Shown: positions 17,872 through 27,005 of the stretch, one piece after another | Numbering within the stretch: the stretch's first letter is position 1 | Layout: each line of letters opens with the position of its first letter | Assembly (NCBI GenBank): GCA_033584155.1 | Contig: CP138355.1 | Span: forward strand, 1,875,501 to 1,939,500 | Direction: 5' to 3' | Source: Candidatus Electrothrix scaldis | GTDB lineage: Bacteria; Desulfobacterota; Desulfobulbia; Desulfobulbales; Desulfobulbaceae | Length of the DNA stretch: 64,000 nucleotides | Notes under the pieces: generated by a model | Told to the model about the DNA's origin: nothing | What the model saw: the letters and a program-made list of their open reading frames with translations, nothing else | The model's database searches: none | Position numbers and translations under genes: made by a program

Positions 17872-19743
17872 ATGTTGGATAGTAAAAAAATATTTTCCTT
17901 CTTCATTGTCCTGCTCCTCTTGACCCTCGGTCAGGAGTGTCGAGCTGCATCTACTGCAGAGGCTTCTTCGACCGGAGAAGCAGTTAATGTGCGGGCCATT
18001 TGGTCAGTCACAGCAGCTCATCCTGGAGACCAGGCTGTCCTTGCCGTTGTGCTCCACGTTAATAAGGACTTTCATATTAATGCCGATGAACGGCAGATCC
18101 TTCCGGTGGAAGATCTCAAACTCTTCCCAACCAAGATCACGGTGACCGGGGCGTATAAGGGACTCAAGATAGAGTCGCCTCTCTATCCGGCAGCAAAACC
18201 TCTCAAAGTTCCGTATTTGTCTGACCGGGTGATGTCCTTTAAGGGGGAGACGGTTGTCTATCTTCCTGTGCGTCTGGAAAAGAATGTGCCTGCTGGAGAG
18301 CAAGCTGGATTGAGCATTCGAGTGCAGTACCAGCCCTGTTCCGAAGAATATTGTCTGCTCCCGGAGAAATTGGAGCTTGAGACGAGCCTGTCTGTTGTTA
18401 ATACCGATACGGTGACGGAAAAAATTAATCAGGAGCTCTTTGCAGACTACCAACCCGGCGTCGGCGTAAGCCAGGATGTGCCCGAGAGAATAGCCTTTGG
18501 CCTGTTTGGATGGACCTTTTCCGTTGATGGATCTTCCTTTGGCGGACTGGTCTTGCTCCTCCTCATTGCTGCATTCGGTGGTATGTTGCTCAATTTTACT
18601 CCCTGTGTCCTGCCCCTGATTCCTATCAAGATTATCAGTCTGTCCTATGCAGCTAAAAATCGGCGACAGTGTATCCTGCTTGGGCTCTTTATGTCCCTGG
18701 GAGTCCTGGTGTTCTGGCTCGGCTTAGGTGTTCTGATTGCGTTGGTCAGCGGGTTCAGCGCTACTAATCAGCTTTTTCAGTACCCGGTCTTCACCATTAC
18801 GGTGGGGCTTGTCATTGCCATTATGGCAGGGGGCATGTTTGATTTCTTTTCCCTGCAATTACCAGCCTTCGTTTATATGATACATCCTGAACAGGATACC
18901 CTGAAAGGGTCATTTGGTTTGGGTATTTTGGCTGCTGTTCTTTCCACTCCCTGTACCGCTCCTTTTATGGGTGCTGCTGCTGCCTGGGCCGCCACCCAGC
19001 CACCGGCATCGACTCTGGCTGTCTTTGTCTCTATAGGTATCGGGATGGCCTTCCCCTACTTTCTGCTCTCTGTTTCACCTCATTTGGTGAGTAAAATGCC
19101 AAAAACCGGGCCTGCCAGTGTTCTGGTCAAGCAGGTTATGGGCTTGTTTATGTTGGCTGCTGCTGCTTATTTTGTCGGGATCGGCGTGGAGGTATTGCTG
19201 TCTTCCCCTGCTGATCCGCCAGGTAAGGTTTACTGGTGGCCGGTTATGTGCTTCGTATTTTGTGCAGGCGGCTGGACAGCGTGGCGCACCTGGAAGATCG
19301 CCTCTCGCAAGAAGCTGAAATACTTTTTTACTGTGCTTGGCTTGCTGGTTATGCTGGCTTCCAGTGTCGGGGTGTTTCGGCTGACCCACACCGGTCCCAT
19401 TGATTGGACCTATTATACAACCTTGCGCCTTGAGCAGGCCCGGGAAGAACGGAAGACCGTTGTGATGGTCTTTACTGCTGAGTGGTGCCTGAACTGTAAG
19501 GTGTTGGAAAAGAGTATTCTGGATAATCCTAAGGTTATTGATCTCCTGAGCGATGAACGGGTCGTGCCCATGAAGGTAGATATCACGGGCAATAACCCAG
19601 AAGGGAAGGATAAGCTGAAGGAAGTGGGCAGTCTTACTATTCCGCTCCTGATTGTTCTGGATGGAGAGGGAAAACAGGTGTATAAGAGTGATTATTATAC
19701 TGCTCAACAGGTCCTTGATGCGGTGCAAAAGACCTTGCAGTGA
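17872..19743 (+). CDS. dsbD: Thiol:disulfide interchange protein DsbD
   Basis: About 623 residues from the ATG at 17872, which places a signal peptide (MLDSKKIFSFFIVLLLL) at the start. A periplasmic alpha domain with the Cys pair in PCSEEYCLLP occupies about 35-175. The membrane domain has eight helices and two redox Cys in NFTPCVLPLIPIKI and STPCTAPFMGA. The C-terminal thioredoxin-like gamma domain has WCLNC. DsbD moves electrons from cytoplasmic thioredoxin across the membrane to periplasmic isomerases and cytochrome c maturation. All six cysteines are present. It is followed by a strong terminator and is divergent from a LysR gene. Confidence 0.95.
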   Translation: MLDSKKIFSFFIVLLLLTLGQECRAASTAEASSTGEAVNVRAIWSVTAAHPGDQAVLAVVLHVNKDFHINADERQILPVEDLKLFPTKITVTGAYKGLKIESPLYPAAKPLKVPYLSDRVMSFKGETVVYLPVRLEKNVPAGEQAGLSIRVQYQPCSEEYCLLPEKLELETSLSVVNTDTVTEKINQELFADYQPGVGVSQDVPERIAFGLFGWTFSVDGSSFGGLVLLLLIAAFGGMLLNFTPCVLPLIPIKIISLSYAAKNRRQCILLGLFMSLGVLVFWLGLGVLIALVSGFSATNQLFQYPVFTITVGLVIAIMAGGMFDFFSLQLPAFVYMIHPEQDTLKGSFGLGILAAVLSTPCTAPFMGAAAAWAATQPPASTLAVFVSIGIGMAFPYFLLSVSPHLVSKMPKTGPASVLVKQVMGLFMLAAAAYFVGIGVEVLLSSPADPPGKVYWWPVMCFVFCAGGWTAWRTWKIASRKKLKYFFTVLGLLVMLASSVGVFRLTHTGPIDWTYYTTLRLEQAREERKTVVMVFTAEWCLNCKVLEKSILDNPKVIDLLSDERVVPMKVDITGNNPEGKDKLKEVGSLTIPLLIVLDGEGKQVYKSDYYTAQQVLDAVQKTLQ

Positions 19744-19816
19744 TTTGCTGGCCCATGCCTCGGCTTTGGTTTTGTTTACCCACCATATCTTCAGCCTCTT
19801 TTCTGTTGTATTTCTT

Positions 19817-19846
19817 AGCCCCTGAGCAATCAGGGGCTTTTTTTTG
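19817..19846 (+). terminator. Rho-independent terminator of dsbD
   Basis: A perfect nine-base stem AGCCCCTGA/TCAGGGGCT with a GCAA loop (19817-19838) is followed by eight T. Confidence 0.9.
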
Positions 19847-20037
19847 CCCTCCCTCCCGTTTTTTTCTTGCGGCGCAGTGATATTTTTAGATCAGCTTGTG
19901 TTTGGTGGTATCTTCTTGATTTTAATACATTGACAAAACCGGAATAGCTGAAGTAAGAAAGAATCTTCCGTCAACTGCGTCATCCAGCGGCAGACCTCTT
20001 GACTGCCTGACAATAACTTCATTTATGATTGTACCCC

Positions 20038-21747
20038 ATGATTACTCTTAAAACCGTACCTACCGTTTTTGCCTTTTTTACATTACTTGCTTTGCTACCG
20101 ATATCCTCCTTATCCGCTGAACCGCAAGAATCCAACCTGACCGCATTTACCACAGGAAGTATTGCCGGGAAAGTAACCGATGAGGCCGGAACCGGTATTG
20201 ATCAGATATACGTTACGCTTTACAGCAGCAGTTCTTCGGTAACCATCCTTCAAACAGTCAAAACGGGAAGTGATGGCAGCTATGTGCTCTCCGATCTAGC
20301 AGAGGGTTCGTATAAAATTCAATTTCATGGAATACGGTATCAGACTGTTTACCTTGAAGAATGGTATAATGACAAAAGTGGCTTTGATACTGCCGAGGCC
20401 GTAACAGTGACTGCGTCTTCTCCTGCTGTCACTAATATTGATGCGGAGCTTGCCCTTGGCGGGAGTATTACTGGCAGAGTAACAGATGAAGCCGGGAATG
20501 GTATCGCAGACGTTTCCATATATGCCTACAACAGCTCCTCTTGGATAACCACATACAAAGGACATGTACATACAGAATCGGATGGAAGCTATACTATACC
20601 AGGGCTGCCGAACGGTTCTTATAAGCTCTCCTTTGACGGCAGTAATTATGCCAATGAGTGGTACTCAGATAGCCGAACATTTGCTCAGGCCAATGCTGTT
20701 GCCGTAACAGCTCCGCAGACAACTTCTAATATTGATGCCGTACTTTCTGCGGGCGGTAATATAGCGGGCAGAGTAACAGATAAGGAGGGAAAAGGTATTG
20801 AGGGGATTGATGTCGCCGCCGTTGAAGCTGTTACAGGTGATTGGGGCGGGAGTGTACGGACAGACAGTGAAGGATATTATACCTTGTCTCATCTCTTTAC
20901 CGGAACGTACCGGATTGAGTTCAGTGCAGGTCGTGTGAACGCAGAGACAGGAACCAACTATATCGGGACGTACTATAACGACAAGAAAGGTTTTTTCATT
21001 TCAGATCCAGTTTCTGTCGTTGCCCCGGAAACAAGCTCGAATATTAATGCTGTACTTGGTGTAGGCGGGAGTATATCCGGCAGGGTGACAGACAGCGAAG
21101 GGCAAGGAATATCCTCAGTTGATGTATTAGTATATGACAGTTCATCATATTCGAGATATGGAGCTATTGTAGAACGAAGCGGTACAGATACCGAAGGCAA
21201 CTATATGGTGAGAGGAGTGCCAACAGGACCTCATAAAGTACAATTTAATACATATATAAAAAATTTTGATAATGATAATAATTATGCCAATGCGTGGTAC
21301 AGCGGAGGGAGAAGTTTTGCTGATGCGGATATCGTTCAGGTCACTGCGCCTGATACTGTAACCTCCGGGGTTGATGCCGTATTGACTGAGGGAGGAAGCG
21401 TATCCGGGACAGTGACCGACAAATTCGGACATGGCATAGCCGATATTTTTGTCTATGCGTATGCGGACGGTTCCTCGCCCCTCGGGTACGGTTTTACGGA
21501 TCTTGACGGTAAATACACCATCCCCGGTCTGCCTGAAGGAAGCTATGCCATACTATTTGATTCCTTTGTTCGTAATGTAATCGACGGTGACCGTTGTATT
21601 GATGAATGGTATAGTGATAAAATAGATTTTTTTCATGCGGATTCGGTGACAGTGATTGCACCAAAGATCACCACATCAGGTATTGATGCTGTTCTGCAAC
21701 GAACGGGAAATGCTCTTGTGCCGATACTTCAGCTTTTGTTGCTGTAA
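20038..21747 (+). CDS. Secreted protein of six carboxypeptidase-regulatory-like (Ig-fold) repeats
   Basis: From the ATG at 20038 the protein has about 569 residues and a signal peptide ending near SLSAEP. Six repeats of 80-100 residues follow, each with the core GxIxGxVTDexGxGI, an xDGxYxixGLpxGsY strand pair and an aromatic-acidic block around EWY-D. This is the pattern of CarboxypepD_reg/SpaA-like beta-sandwich modules used in surface and adhesive proteins. The C-terminus ends in a short leucine run (PILQLLLL) with no sorting signal I recognise. It lies 20 bp ahead of Rhs/YD fragments and may be a surface partner or the remnant front of that locus. Confidence 0.75.
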   Translation: MITLKTVPTVFAFFTLLALLPISSLSAEPQESNLTAFTTGSIAGKVTDEAGTGIDQIYVTLYSSSSSVTILQTVKTGSDGSYVLSDLAEGSYKIQFHGIRYQTVYLEEWYNDKSGFDTAEAVTVTASSPAVTNIDAELALGGSITGRVTDEAGNGIADVSIYAYNSSSWITTYKGHVHTESDGSYTIPGLPNGSYKLSFDGSNYANEWYSDSRTFAQANAVAVTAPQTTSNIDAVLSAGGNIAGRVTDKEGKGIEGIDVAAVEAVTGDWGGSVRTDSEGYYTLSHLFTGTYRIEFSAGRVNAETGTNYIGTYYNDKKGFFISDPVSVVAPETSSNINAVLGVGGSISGRVTDSEGQGISSVDVLVYDSSSYSRYGAIVERSGTDTEGNYMVRGVPTGPHKVQFNTYIKNFDNDNNYANAWYSGGRSFADADIVQVTAPDTVTSGVDAVLTEGGSVSGTVTDKFGHGIADIFVYAYADGSSPLGYGFTDLDGKYTIPGLPEGSYAILFDSFVRNVIDGDRCIDEWYSDKIDFFHADSVTVIAPKITTSGIDAVLQRTGNALVPILQLLLL

Positions 21748-21765
21748 GCAAAAATTTTTCTGGCC

Positions 21766-22142
21766 TCCGTGACTTATGATCAACGGCTAGCCTCGGTGAG
21801 CAAGGGCGGAGATGCGGCGGGAGCCTATCGGAGACCCTGCCAGCGGAAGAGCTGCTTTATGACGGGGCTGGCAATCTTTCGGAGCGGAAAATCCTGCGGG
21901 AAGCCGGAACAGCTACCGTCCTGACCATAGGATACAGCTATGACGAACTGAACCGGTTGACCGGCATCACTGATCCCGGTTCCGCTGTGCCGAACACGAT
22001 CTTCGCCTACGATGCGCACGACAACCAGACTTCGGTCACGGACAGCGGCGGTGTGGAGACCGAGTTTGTGTACGATGATTTCGGTCGTCGGAAGAGTCGT
22101 TACAGCCCGGACAGCGGCTGGACCTTTTATACGTATTACCCT
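21766..22142 (+). pseudogene. Rhs/YD-repeat fragment, broken
   Basis: A short degenerate YD segment (21766-21830, similar to DQRLASV in the cassettes downstream) is joined out of frame to a longer YD stretch in frame 3 of the window (about 21840-22142). The longer stretch contains YDELNRLTGITDP, YDAHDNQTSVTD and YDDFGRRKSRYSPDSG. There is no start codon in a proper context. The YD frame is lost exactly at the junction motif at 22144. It is the remaining piece of a main Rhs gene whose N-terminal part is missing from this window. Confidence 0.7.
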
Positions 22143-22143
22143 G

Positions 22144-22171
22144 AATCAATAGGGTCAGACTCGATTGATTT
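22144..22171 (+). repeat. Rhs tip-cassette junction motif, copy 1
   Basis: A 28-bp motif begins AATCAA and ends TTGATTT, with inverted six-base ends AATCAA/TTGATT around GGGTCAGACTCGA. Its TGA (22166-22168) is a stop in the frame of the Rhs cassette that starts at the next codon, 22169. It is identical to copy 3 over all 28 bases and matches copy 2 at 24 of 28. Confidence 0.75.
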
Positions 22172-23412
22172 GACAGGTTCAACCAAAGCACCGGGGTGGT
22201 GGCAGCAGCCTACGGCTATGATGCCTCGGGCAATATCGCCACGGACAGCACGAACACCACGGTCTATGACCTCACCGATGACCAACGGCTGGCCTCGGTG
22301 ACCAAGGATGGAGTCACCGTGGGAGCCTACCAATACGACGGTCGCGGCCTGCGCACGGTCAAAACCGTGAACGGGGAAACCAGCCTGTTCATCTACTGCA
22401 AGAGCGGCAAACTCATTGCCGAGGCGGATAGCGACGGCAATATCCTGAAAGAGTATGTCTATCTGGATGGAGATATTTTTGCTCATTTTCAGTATGAGGT
22501 GCCAGCTGCTCCGCTTGAAGCTGCATCTTCTGTTGCATCATCGCAGGAGGTTATTCCTGAGCCGGTTGCGGAGCAACAAGCGACATCTTCTCCTGTCGTT
22601 GCGGCAGCATCAGTCCCGTCGGATACAGCCTTTCTTCAGTCCATTTACTTGCTTCTGCTGCTGAATCATAAATCAGCCGAAGGCGCGTATTACTACATCA
22701 ATGACCACCTGGGTACGCCGCAGATTATTACCGATGACTCGGGAGCAGTGGTTTGGCAGGCGGAGTATCTACCCTTTGGTAACGTCAATATATCTGTTGC
22801 CCAGATTGAGAACAACCTACGGTTTCCGGGGCAGTATTACGACGTGGAAACAGGACTGCATTATAACTGGAACCGCTACTACAGCCCGGAGACGGGACGG
22901 TATATTGCTGCTGATCCGATTGGGTTGGATGGGGGGATGAATTTGTATGCTTATGTTGGGGGGAATCCGATTAATTCTGTTGATGTATTTGGGCTAAAAA
23001 TAATTGATGGCTTTGATGTCACAAAAGATTATTGCGGTTGCCAAGAAAAACTGAAAAAGCAATTGTGGAGTGAGCAGAAAATGCAGCTTGAGTATTTAAG
23101 AGCTGGTCTGTCTCCCAAAAATAAGCGTGAAGAGGATATTTATGCCAGCATGGAAGCTTCATTGAGCAAGCAAGGGCATGGCCTTGAAGTGCAAGGCTCA
23201 TACGACGCAAATAGTGACAATATAACAGTTGAAAAGGTTTCGGGACAATGTGGTCCTCTCTTAGAGCATTGCACAAAAATTCATGAGGAGAAGCACAAAC
23301 AAAACAAAAAAGACTTAGAGAAAAAATGGGGAGTACAAACTATGGACTTTTGGGGGAGTGACCCGTCCTGAATATAGTTGACACATTAATGACCATTCAG
23401 GAGGGGAATAAT

Positions 23413-23766
23413 ATGAAAAAAGAACCTGTCAAACGTTACAGCCAGGCACTTAAACAACAGGTTGTCAGAGAGTACGAAGAGGGCGTCAGCATCTACAGCT
23501 TGCGTCAGAAATATGGCATTGGCGCTCACGGCACCGTAGAGCGATGGATTAAGAAGTTTGGCCGTTCCGGTTACCGCGCCGAGGTTGTGCATATCCAAAC
23601 GGTTGAAGATCAGCTTGAATTTAAAGCAATGAAAAGCCGGATCAAGGAGCTGGAATCGGCATTGGCACAAAGCGTCCTTGAAAACCGGATGCTGGAAACC
23701 ACGATAGAAGTAGCCGATCAATCATTGGGCACTGATATTAAAAAAAATTTCGGGAGGAAATTATAA
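23413..23766 (+). CDS. IS3-family transposase OrfA
   Basis: Starting at the ATG at 23413 behind GGAGGGG, the protein has 117 residues. A helix-turn-helix (about 10-55, SIYSLRQKYGIGAHGTVERW) binds the IS ends. A leucine-zipper-like coiled coil follows (about 70-105). The run of eight A at 23740-23747 contains the heptamer A AAA AAT in frame, followed by GGGAGG. This is a typical minus-one frameshift site that would fuse OrfA to OrfB. Confidence 0.88.
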   Translation: MKKEPVKRYSQALKQQVVREYEEGVSIYSLRQKYGIGAHGTVERWIKKFGRSGYRAEVVHIQTVEDQLEFKAMKSRIKELESALAQSVLENRMLETTIEVADQSLGTDIKKNFGRKL

Positions 23767-23849
23767 CCAGGGCAGCAGCTGTAAGGCAGATCAGCAGGCA
23801 GGCGGCCTGTAACTGGTACGGTATCAGTCGGCAGGCATATTACCAGGCA

Positions 23850-24620
23850 TTGCAGCGACAGATGCTCCAGGCAGCCGAAAACCAACTCATCGTGGAACTG
23901 GTCAGGGCCATCCGCCAGCGTCACCCACGTATGGGCGGACGAAAACTGCATTACGAACTACAGGATTCGATGGCCGCCTTGGGAATTTTCAGGGGCAGAG
24001 ACGCATTTTTCAAGCTGTTGTCAGCACATAACCTGCTGGTTCCAACCAGACTCAGCCGTCGCAGAACCACACATGCAGGCCTGTGGCGATGTCCCAACCT
24101 GTTGATTGATTTAACCATTACCCACGTCCATCAGGCCTGGGTTGGTGACATCACCTATATCACGACCGAGGCAGGATTTGTTTATCTGGCTTTACTGACC
24201 GATGTTTTTTCTCGCTTTATTGTCGGCTTCGATCTCTCGTCGTCGCTTGCGGTCGAAGGGTGTGACCGGGCGCTGAAACAGGCGATAGCACAGGCTGACG
24301 GTGCTGATTTGCGTGGCCTGATCCATCATTCGGATCATGGGGTGCAATACACCGCCTGGTTGTACCGGGAGCGATTGCAAAAGATGGAGATACGTTCCAG
24401 CATGGGAGAAGTGGGCAACTGTTACGAAAACGCCTTAGCTGAACGAGTGAATGGAATCTTAAAAGGCGAATATGGCCTTGACGACCTTTTCATTGATAAG
24501 GAACATGCTCAGAAAGCTGTCCGGGAAGCTGTATGGCTATACAATTATGAACGGCCTCATCTGGCACTCAACTATGGCAAGCCTGCAGAGATTTATTTTG
24601 AGAAAATTGATGTGAAGTAG
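23850..24620 (+). CDS. IS3-family transposase OrfB (DDE integrase)
   Basis: 256 residues from a TTG, but the frame is open back to the slippery site near 23745, so the natural product is probably the OrfAB fusion. An HTH_21-like helical region precedes an rve/DDE core: first Asp in WVGDITYI, second in HHSDHGVQY, and the Glu in GNCYENALAE with the usual spacing. The C-terminus (NYERPHLALNYGKPAEIYFEK) is family-typical. The catalytic triad is complete. Confidence 0.92.
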   Translation: MQRQMLQAAENQLIVELVRAIRQRHPRMGGRKLHYELQDSMAALGIFRGRDAFFKLLSAHNLLVPTRLSRRRTTHAGLWRCPNLLIDLTITHVHQAWVGDITYITTEAGFVYLALLTDVFSRFIVGFDLSSSLAVEGCDRALKQAIAQADGADLRGLIHHSDHGVQYTAWLYRERLQKMEIRSSMGEVGNCYENALAERVNGILKGEYGLDDLFIDKEHAQKAVREAVWLYNYERPHLALNYGKPAEIYFEKIDVK

Positions 24621-24749
24621 TTACTATTTTGGTGTCAACATATTTCAGGACTTGACAGAGATACCAATCCGCAGATTTTACATGGCGAGATGAATATTCT
24701 GCTCATGGAACCGGGGTTAAATTTTTAAAAGATGTTATTCAGGAGCTAA

Positions 24750-25202
24750 ATGAAATCTGTTGTAACTAATTTATGTAAAAATAAAAAATATTCTATCGTT
24801 ACATTATGTTGTTGTTTGATAGTTTGTTTTTTAATGAGCAATCAGGGGTATGCTGGTGAAACTAAAAAATTGTCTGAAAAGACTACAACTTTTCTCGGGG
24901 TGATTAAAAAAATATCTATTTTAACTGACAGGCCAATGGGTAAACGGTGGCGAGTGGAAGTTACAGTTATCAAGGGAAATGGAGAGACACTTGAGATTCA
25001 TGATACAGTAGTCCTCTATCTTTACGGCATTGTAAGAGTTTTTGGCGGGCTTGAGGAGGAAATAAAGGGAAAGGTATATGAAATTACCCTGCTGGGTTCA
25101 ATTGATAAAGATAAAGAATATTCAGGAAGAGTGATTGCCAGCTCAACAGATTGGAAACCTCCGCAGATAAAATCAAGAATCAATGGGGGCAGATTCGATT
25201 AA
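24750..25202 (+). CDS. Exported small protein, candidate immunity protein for Rhs toxin 1
   Basis: The 150-residue protein has a basic N-terminus, a hydrophobic core at about 16-33 and a plausible cleavage site near GYAGE, so it should reach the periplasm. The mature part is mostly beta-strand-like with no motif I recognise. It overlaps the end of the interrupted metallopeptidase toxin by 20 bases, the classic position of an Rhs immunity gene. Its last codons and its TAA stop (25200-25202) fall inside junction motif copy 2. Export would fit a toxin active in the periplasm. The function is inferred from context only. Confidence 0.55.
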   Translation: MKSVVTNLCKNKKYSIVTLCCCLIVCFLMSNQGYAGETKKLSEKTTTFLGVIKKISILTDRPMGKRWRVEVTVIKGNGETLEIHDTVVLYLYGIVRVFGGLEEEIKGKVYEITLLGSIDKDKEYSGRVIASSTDWKPPQIKSRINGGRFD

Positions 25203-25205
25203 TTT
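25178..25205 (+). repeat. Rhs tip-cassette junction motif, copy 2
   Basis: This copy differs from copies 1 and 3 at four of 28 positions. The TGA of the other copies is TAA here (25200-25202) and is also the stop codon of the candidate immunity gene. The Rhs cassette reading frame starts at the next codon, 25203, in the same frame. Confidence 0.7.
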
Positions 25206-26342
25206 AACCGGATTGAACAGAGCACCGGGGCGACAGCGGCATCCTACGGCTACGACGCCTCGGGCAATATCGTCACGGAGAGCACGGACACCACGGTCTA
25301 TGACCTGACCGATGATCAGCGGCTGGCCTCGGTGACCAAAGGTGGAGTCACCGTGGGAGCCTACCAGTATGATGGCCGGGGGCTGCGCACGGTTAAGACC
25401 GTGAACGGGGAAGATACGCTCTTTGTCTATTGCAAGAGCGGCAAACTCATCGCCGAGGCGGACAGCGACGGCAATATCCTGAAAGAGTATGTCTATCTGG
25501 ATGGAGATATCTTTGCTCATTTTCAGTATGAGGTGCCAGTTGCCCCGCTTGAAGCGGCGTCTTCTGTTGCATCATCGCAGGAGGTTATTCCTGAGCCGGT
25601 TGCGGAGCAACAGGAAACAGCGTCTCCGGTTGTTGCGGCGGCATCAGTCCCGTCGGATACTGCCTTTCTTCAGTCCATTTACCTCCTTTTGCTACTGAAT
25701 CATAAATCAGCAGAAGGCGCGTATTACTACATCAATGACCATCTGGGGACACCGCAGGTCATCACGAATGATGCGGGTTCAGTGGTGTGGCAGGCGGAGT
25801 ACCTGCCCTTCGGGAAGGTGAATATCTCCGTCGCAGATATTGAGAATAATCTCCGCTTTCCTGGGCAGTACTACGATGCTGAAACCGAGTTGCACTACAA
25901 CTGGAACCGGTATTATGATCCTGAAGCCGGGCGGTATATTGCTGCTGATCCTATCGGATTGGATGGCGGGATGAATCTATATGCTTATGTGGATGGAGAT
26001 CCGGTTAATTGGCTTGATCCTGATGCGCTAGCAAAAGGCAAAAATAAAGGTGGAGCGGGCTTACAGTACAAAAATAAAGATAAGAAAAAGGGCTCGGAGG
26101 ATAGACAAAAATCTGGTGATAGAGAAAGAAATGTTGCACACCCTGAATCAGAAGAACATTCAAGGGTTCCCAAAGGTGGATACAGGTATGAAAGTGACGA
26201 ACCGCTCTGTGGCCGAACTTGCCAGAAAACAATTGTTGTTACAGGCGTTACAGTTGTAGTAGTTTGCTGTACGCTTCAGCCAGAAATTTGCCTAGCCCTT
26301 GCTGCAGGAGGGATTGGAGGAGGGAGCTTAGCTTTTCAATAG
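25203..26342 (+). pseudogene. Rhs tip cassette 2 with hydrophobic C-terminal toxin candidate, no own start
   Basis: The frame runs from FNRIEQSTG through YD repeats and an Rhs core nearly identical to cassette 1 (about 25203-26030). It includes an odd Ala/Pro/Val-rich insert with the hydrophobic stretch FLQSIYLLLLL. After NWLDPDA the sequence is unique: a Lys-rich linker, a segment resembling the HPESEEHSRVPKGG block of other Rhs tips, and then about 40 residues of hydrophobic sequence with two Cys pairs near the end. This suggests a membrane-active domain. No start codon with a ribosome-binding site is at the beginning, so it is an orphan tip unless recombined onto a complete Rhs gene. Confidence 0.65.
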
Positions 26343-26401
26343 CAGGCGATAAATATGATGCAATATTTATAGAATTCTATTCTCTATAATTAAGGATTAT
26401 T

Positions 26402-26884
26402 ATGAAAGACGATTGTTACAGGGCGGTTCATCGTTTGTTAAGAAAGTGTGAATACGACAAAGTACTTAAGTTGATTTATGATCGGGAGAATCATTCACTG
26501 AATGAGCCCTATTCGGATGACTCTAATCATGGTTGGTATATCGTTGGAGATATTTGTTTCAAGAAATCTGATTATAAATTAGCTATTAAAGCTTTTAAAA
26601 ATGCCTTAACTCAGCGAAAAGATGATAGTGAAGCTCTGATGGCACTCGCAAACTGTTATGCTGAGATAGGAAAACCTCAAAAAGCGGAAAGATATTTGCG
26701 GGAATCAATTAGAATAAAGCCCCTCAAAGCATATGTTTATAATTTAGCTAATGCATTATTCGACCAGGGGAAATTTCGTGATGCAATTGAGATGTATGAA
26801 GCTATTCTTTATCAAAATAAACAGTTAGATGATCTTGCAAGGAAAAATTTAAAACTAGCAAAAAAGAAAAGGGGTAAAGCTTGA
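26402..26884 (+). CDS. TPR-repeat protein, candidate immunity protein of Rhs cassette 2
   Basis: 160 residues, without signal peptide. Three or four tetratricopeptide repeats span about 40-150, with the usual pattern of Ala/Gly at positions 8 and 20 and Pro at 32 (DYKLAIKAFKNAL, KAERYLRESIRIKP, KFRDAIEMYEAIL). TPR proteins bind partner proteins. Its position directly behind an orphan Rhs tip makes an immunity or chaperone role likely, but the sequence itself gives no proof. The base composition is AT-richer than the Rhs core, as is usual for toxin-immunity tips. Confidence 0.65.
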   Translation: MKDDCYRAVHRLLRKCEYDKVLKLIYDRENHSLNEPYSDDSNHGWYIVGDICFKKSDYKLAIKAFKNALTQRKDDSEALMALANCYAEIGKPQKAERYLRESIRIKPLKAYVYNLANALFDQGKFRDAIEMYEAILYQNKQLDDLARKNLKLAKKKRGKA

Positions 26885-26973
26885 TGGTTTCGTAAAAAGT
26901 CCAGTTTTGCGAAAAAATACCTCGTAACACATTGAGTTATCGTTCGCGATTTGCCGTTTTTTGACTTTTTGCC
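26882..26973. repeat. MITE-like inverted-repeat element
   Basis: The element starts near GGTTTCGTAAAAAGTCC and ends GACTTTTTGCC, so its ends are imperfectly inverted. Inner stretches (GCGAAAAAA and CCGTTTTTTG) are also complementary. It fills the gap between the TPR gene and junction motif copy 3 and overlaps the last bases of the TPR gene. Confidence 0.4.
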
Positions 26974-26977
26974 AGAG

Positions 26978-27005
26978 AATCAATAGGGTCAGACTCGATT
27001 GATTT
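26978..27005 (+). repeat. Rhs tip-cassette junction motif, copy 3
   Basis: All 28 bases match copy 1. The TGA at 27000-27002 again stops the frame in which the next Rhs cassette begins at 27003. Confidence 0.75.

Larger units (their letters stand above)
23365..24651 (+). mobile_element. Intact IS3-family insertion sequence
   Basis: The ends are inverted repeats of about 20 bases, GTCCTGAATATAGTTGACAC on the left and the complement of GTCCTGAAATATGTTGACAC on the right (two mismatches plus one offset). Inside are overlapping orfA and orfB. A possible TGAC target duplication (23359-23362 and 24653-24656) would put the edges at 23363 and 24652, so the borders are uncertain by a few bases. The element sits inside the toxin domain of Rhs cassette 1. 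Both ORFs look complete, which suggests recent insertion. Confidence 0.9.
22169..24769 (+). pseudogene. Rhs tip cassette 1 with HExxH metallopeptidase-like toxin, split by an IS
   Basis: The part before the insertion (22169-23371) starts FDRFNQSTG and carries YD repeats and the Rhs core end (YYSPETGRYIAADPIGLDGG, then NLYAYVGGNP at about 22960). The unique C-terminal domain has a Cys-rich stretch followed by HEEKH, an HExxH zinc-peptidase motif. An IS3 element interrupts the frame just after WGSD. The same window frame resumes at 24659-24769 with about 36 residues (YSAHGTGVKFLKDVIQEL) that look like the lost toxin end. No start codon precedes the cassette, as in orphan rhs tips. The following gene overlaps the remnant by 20 bases and is the likely immunity gene. 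Confidence 0.7.
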
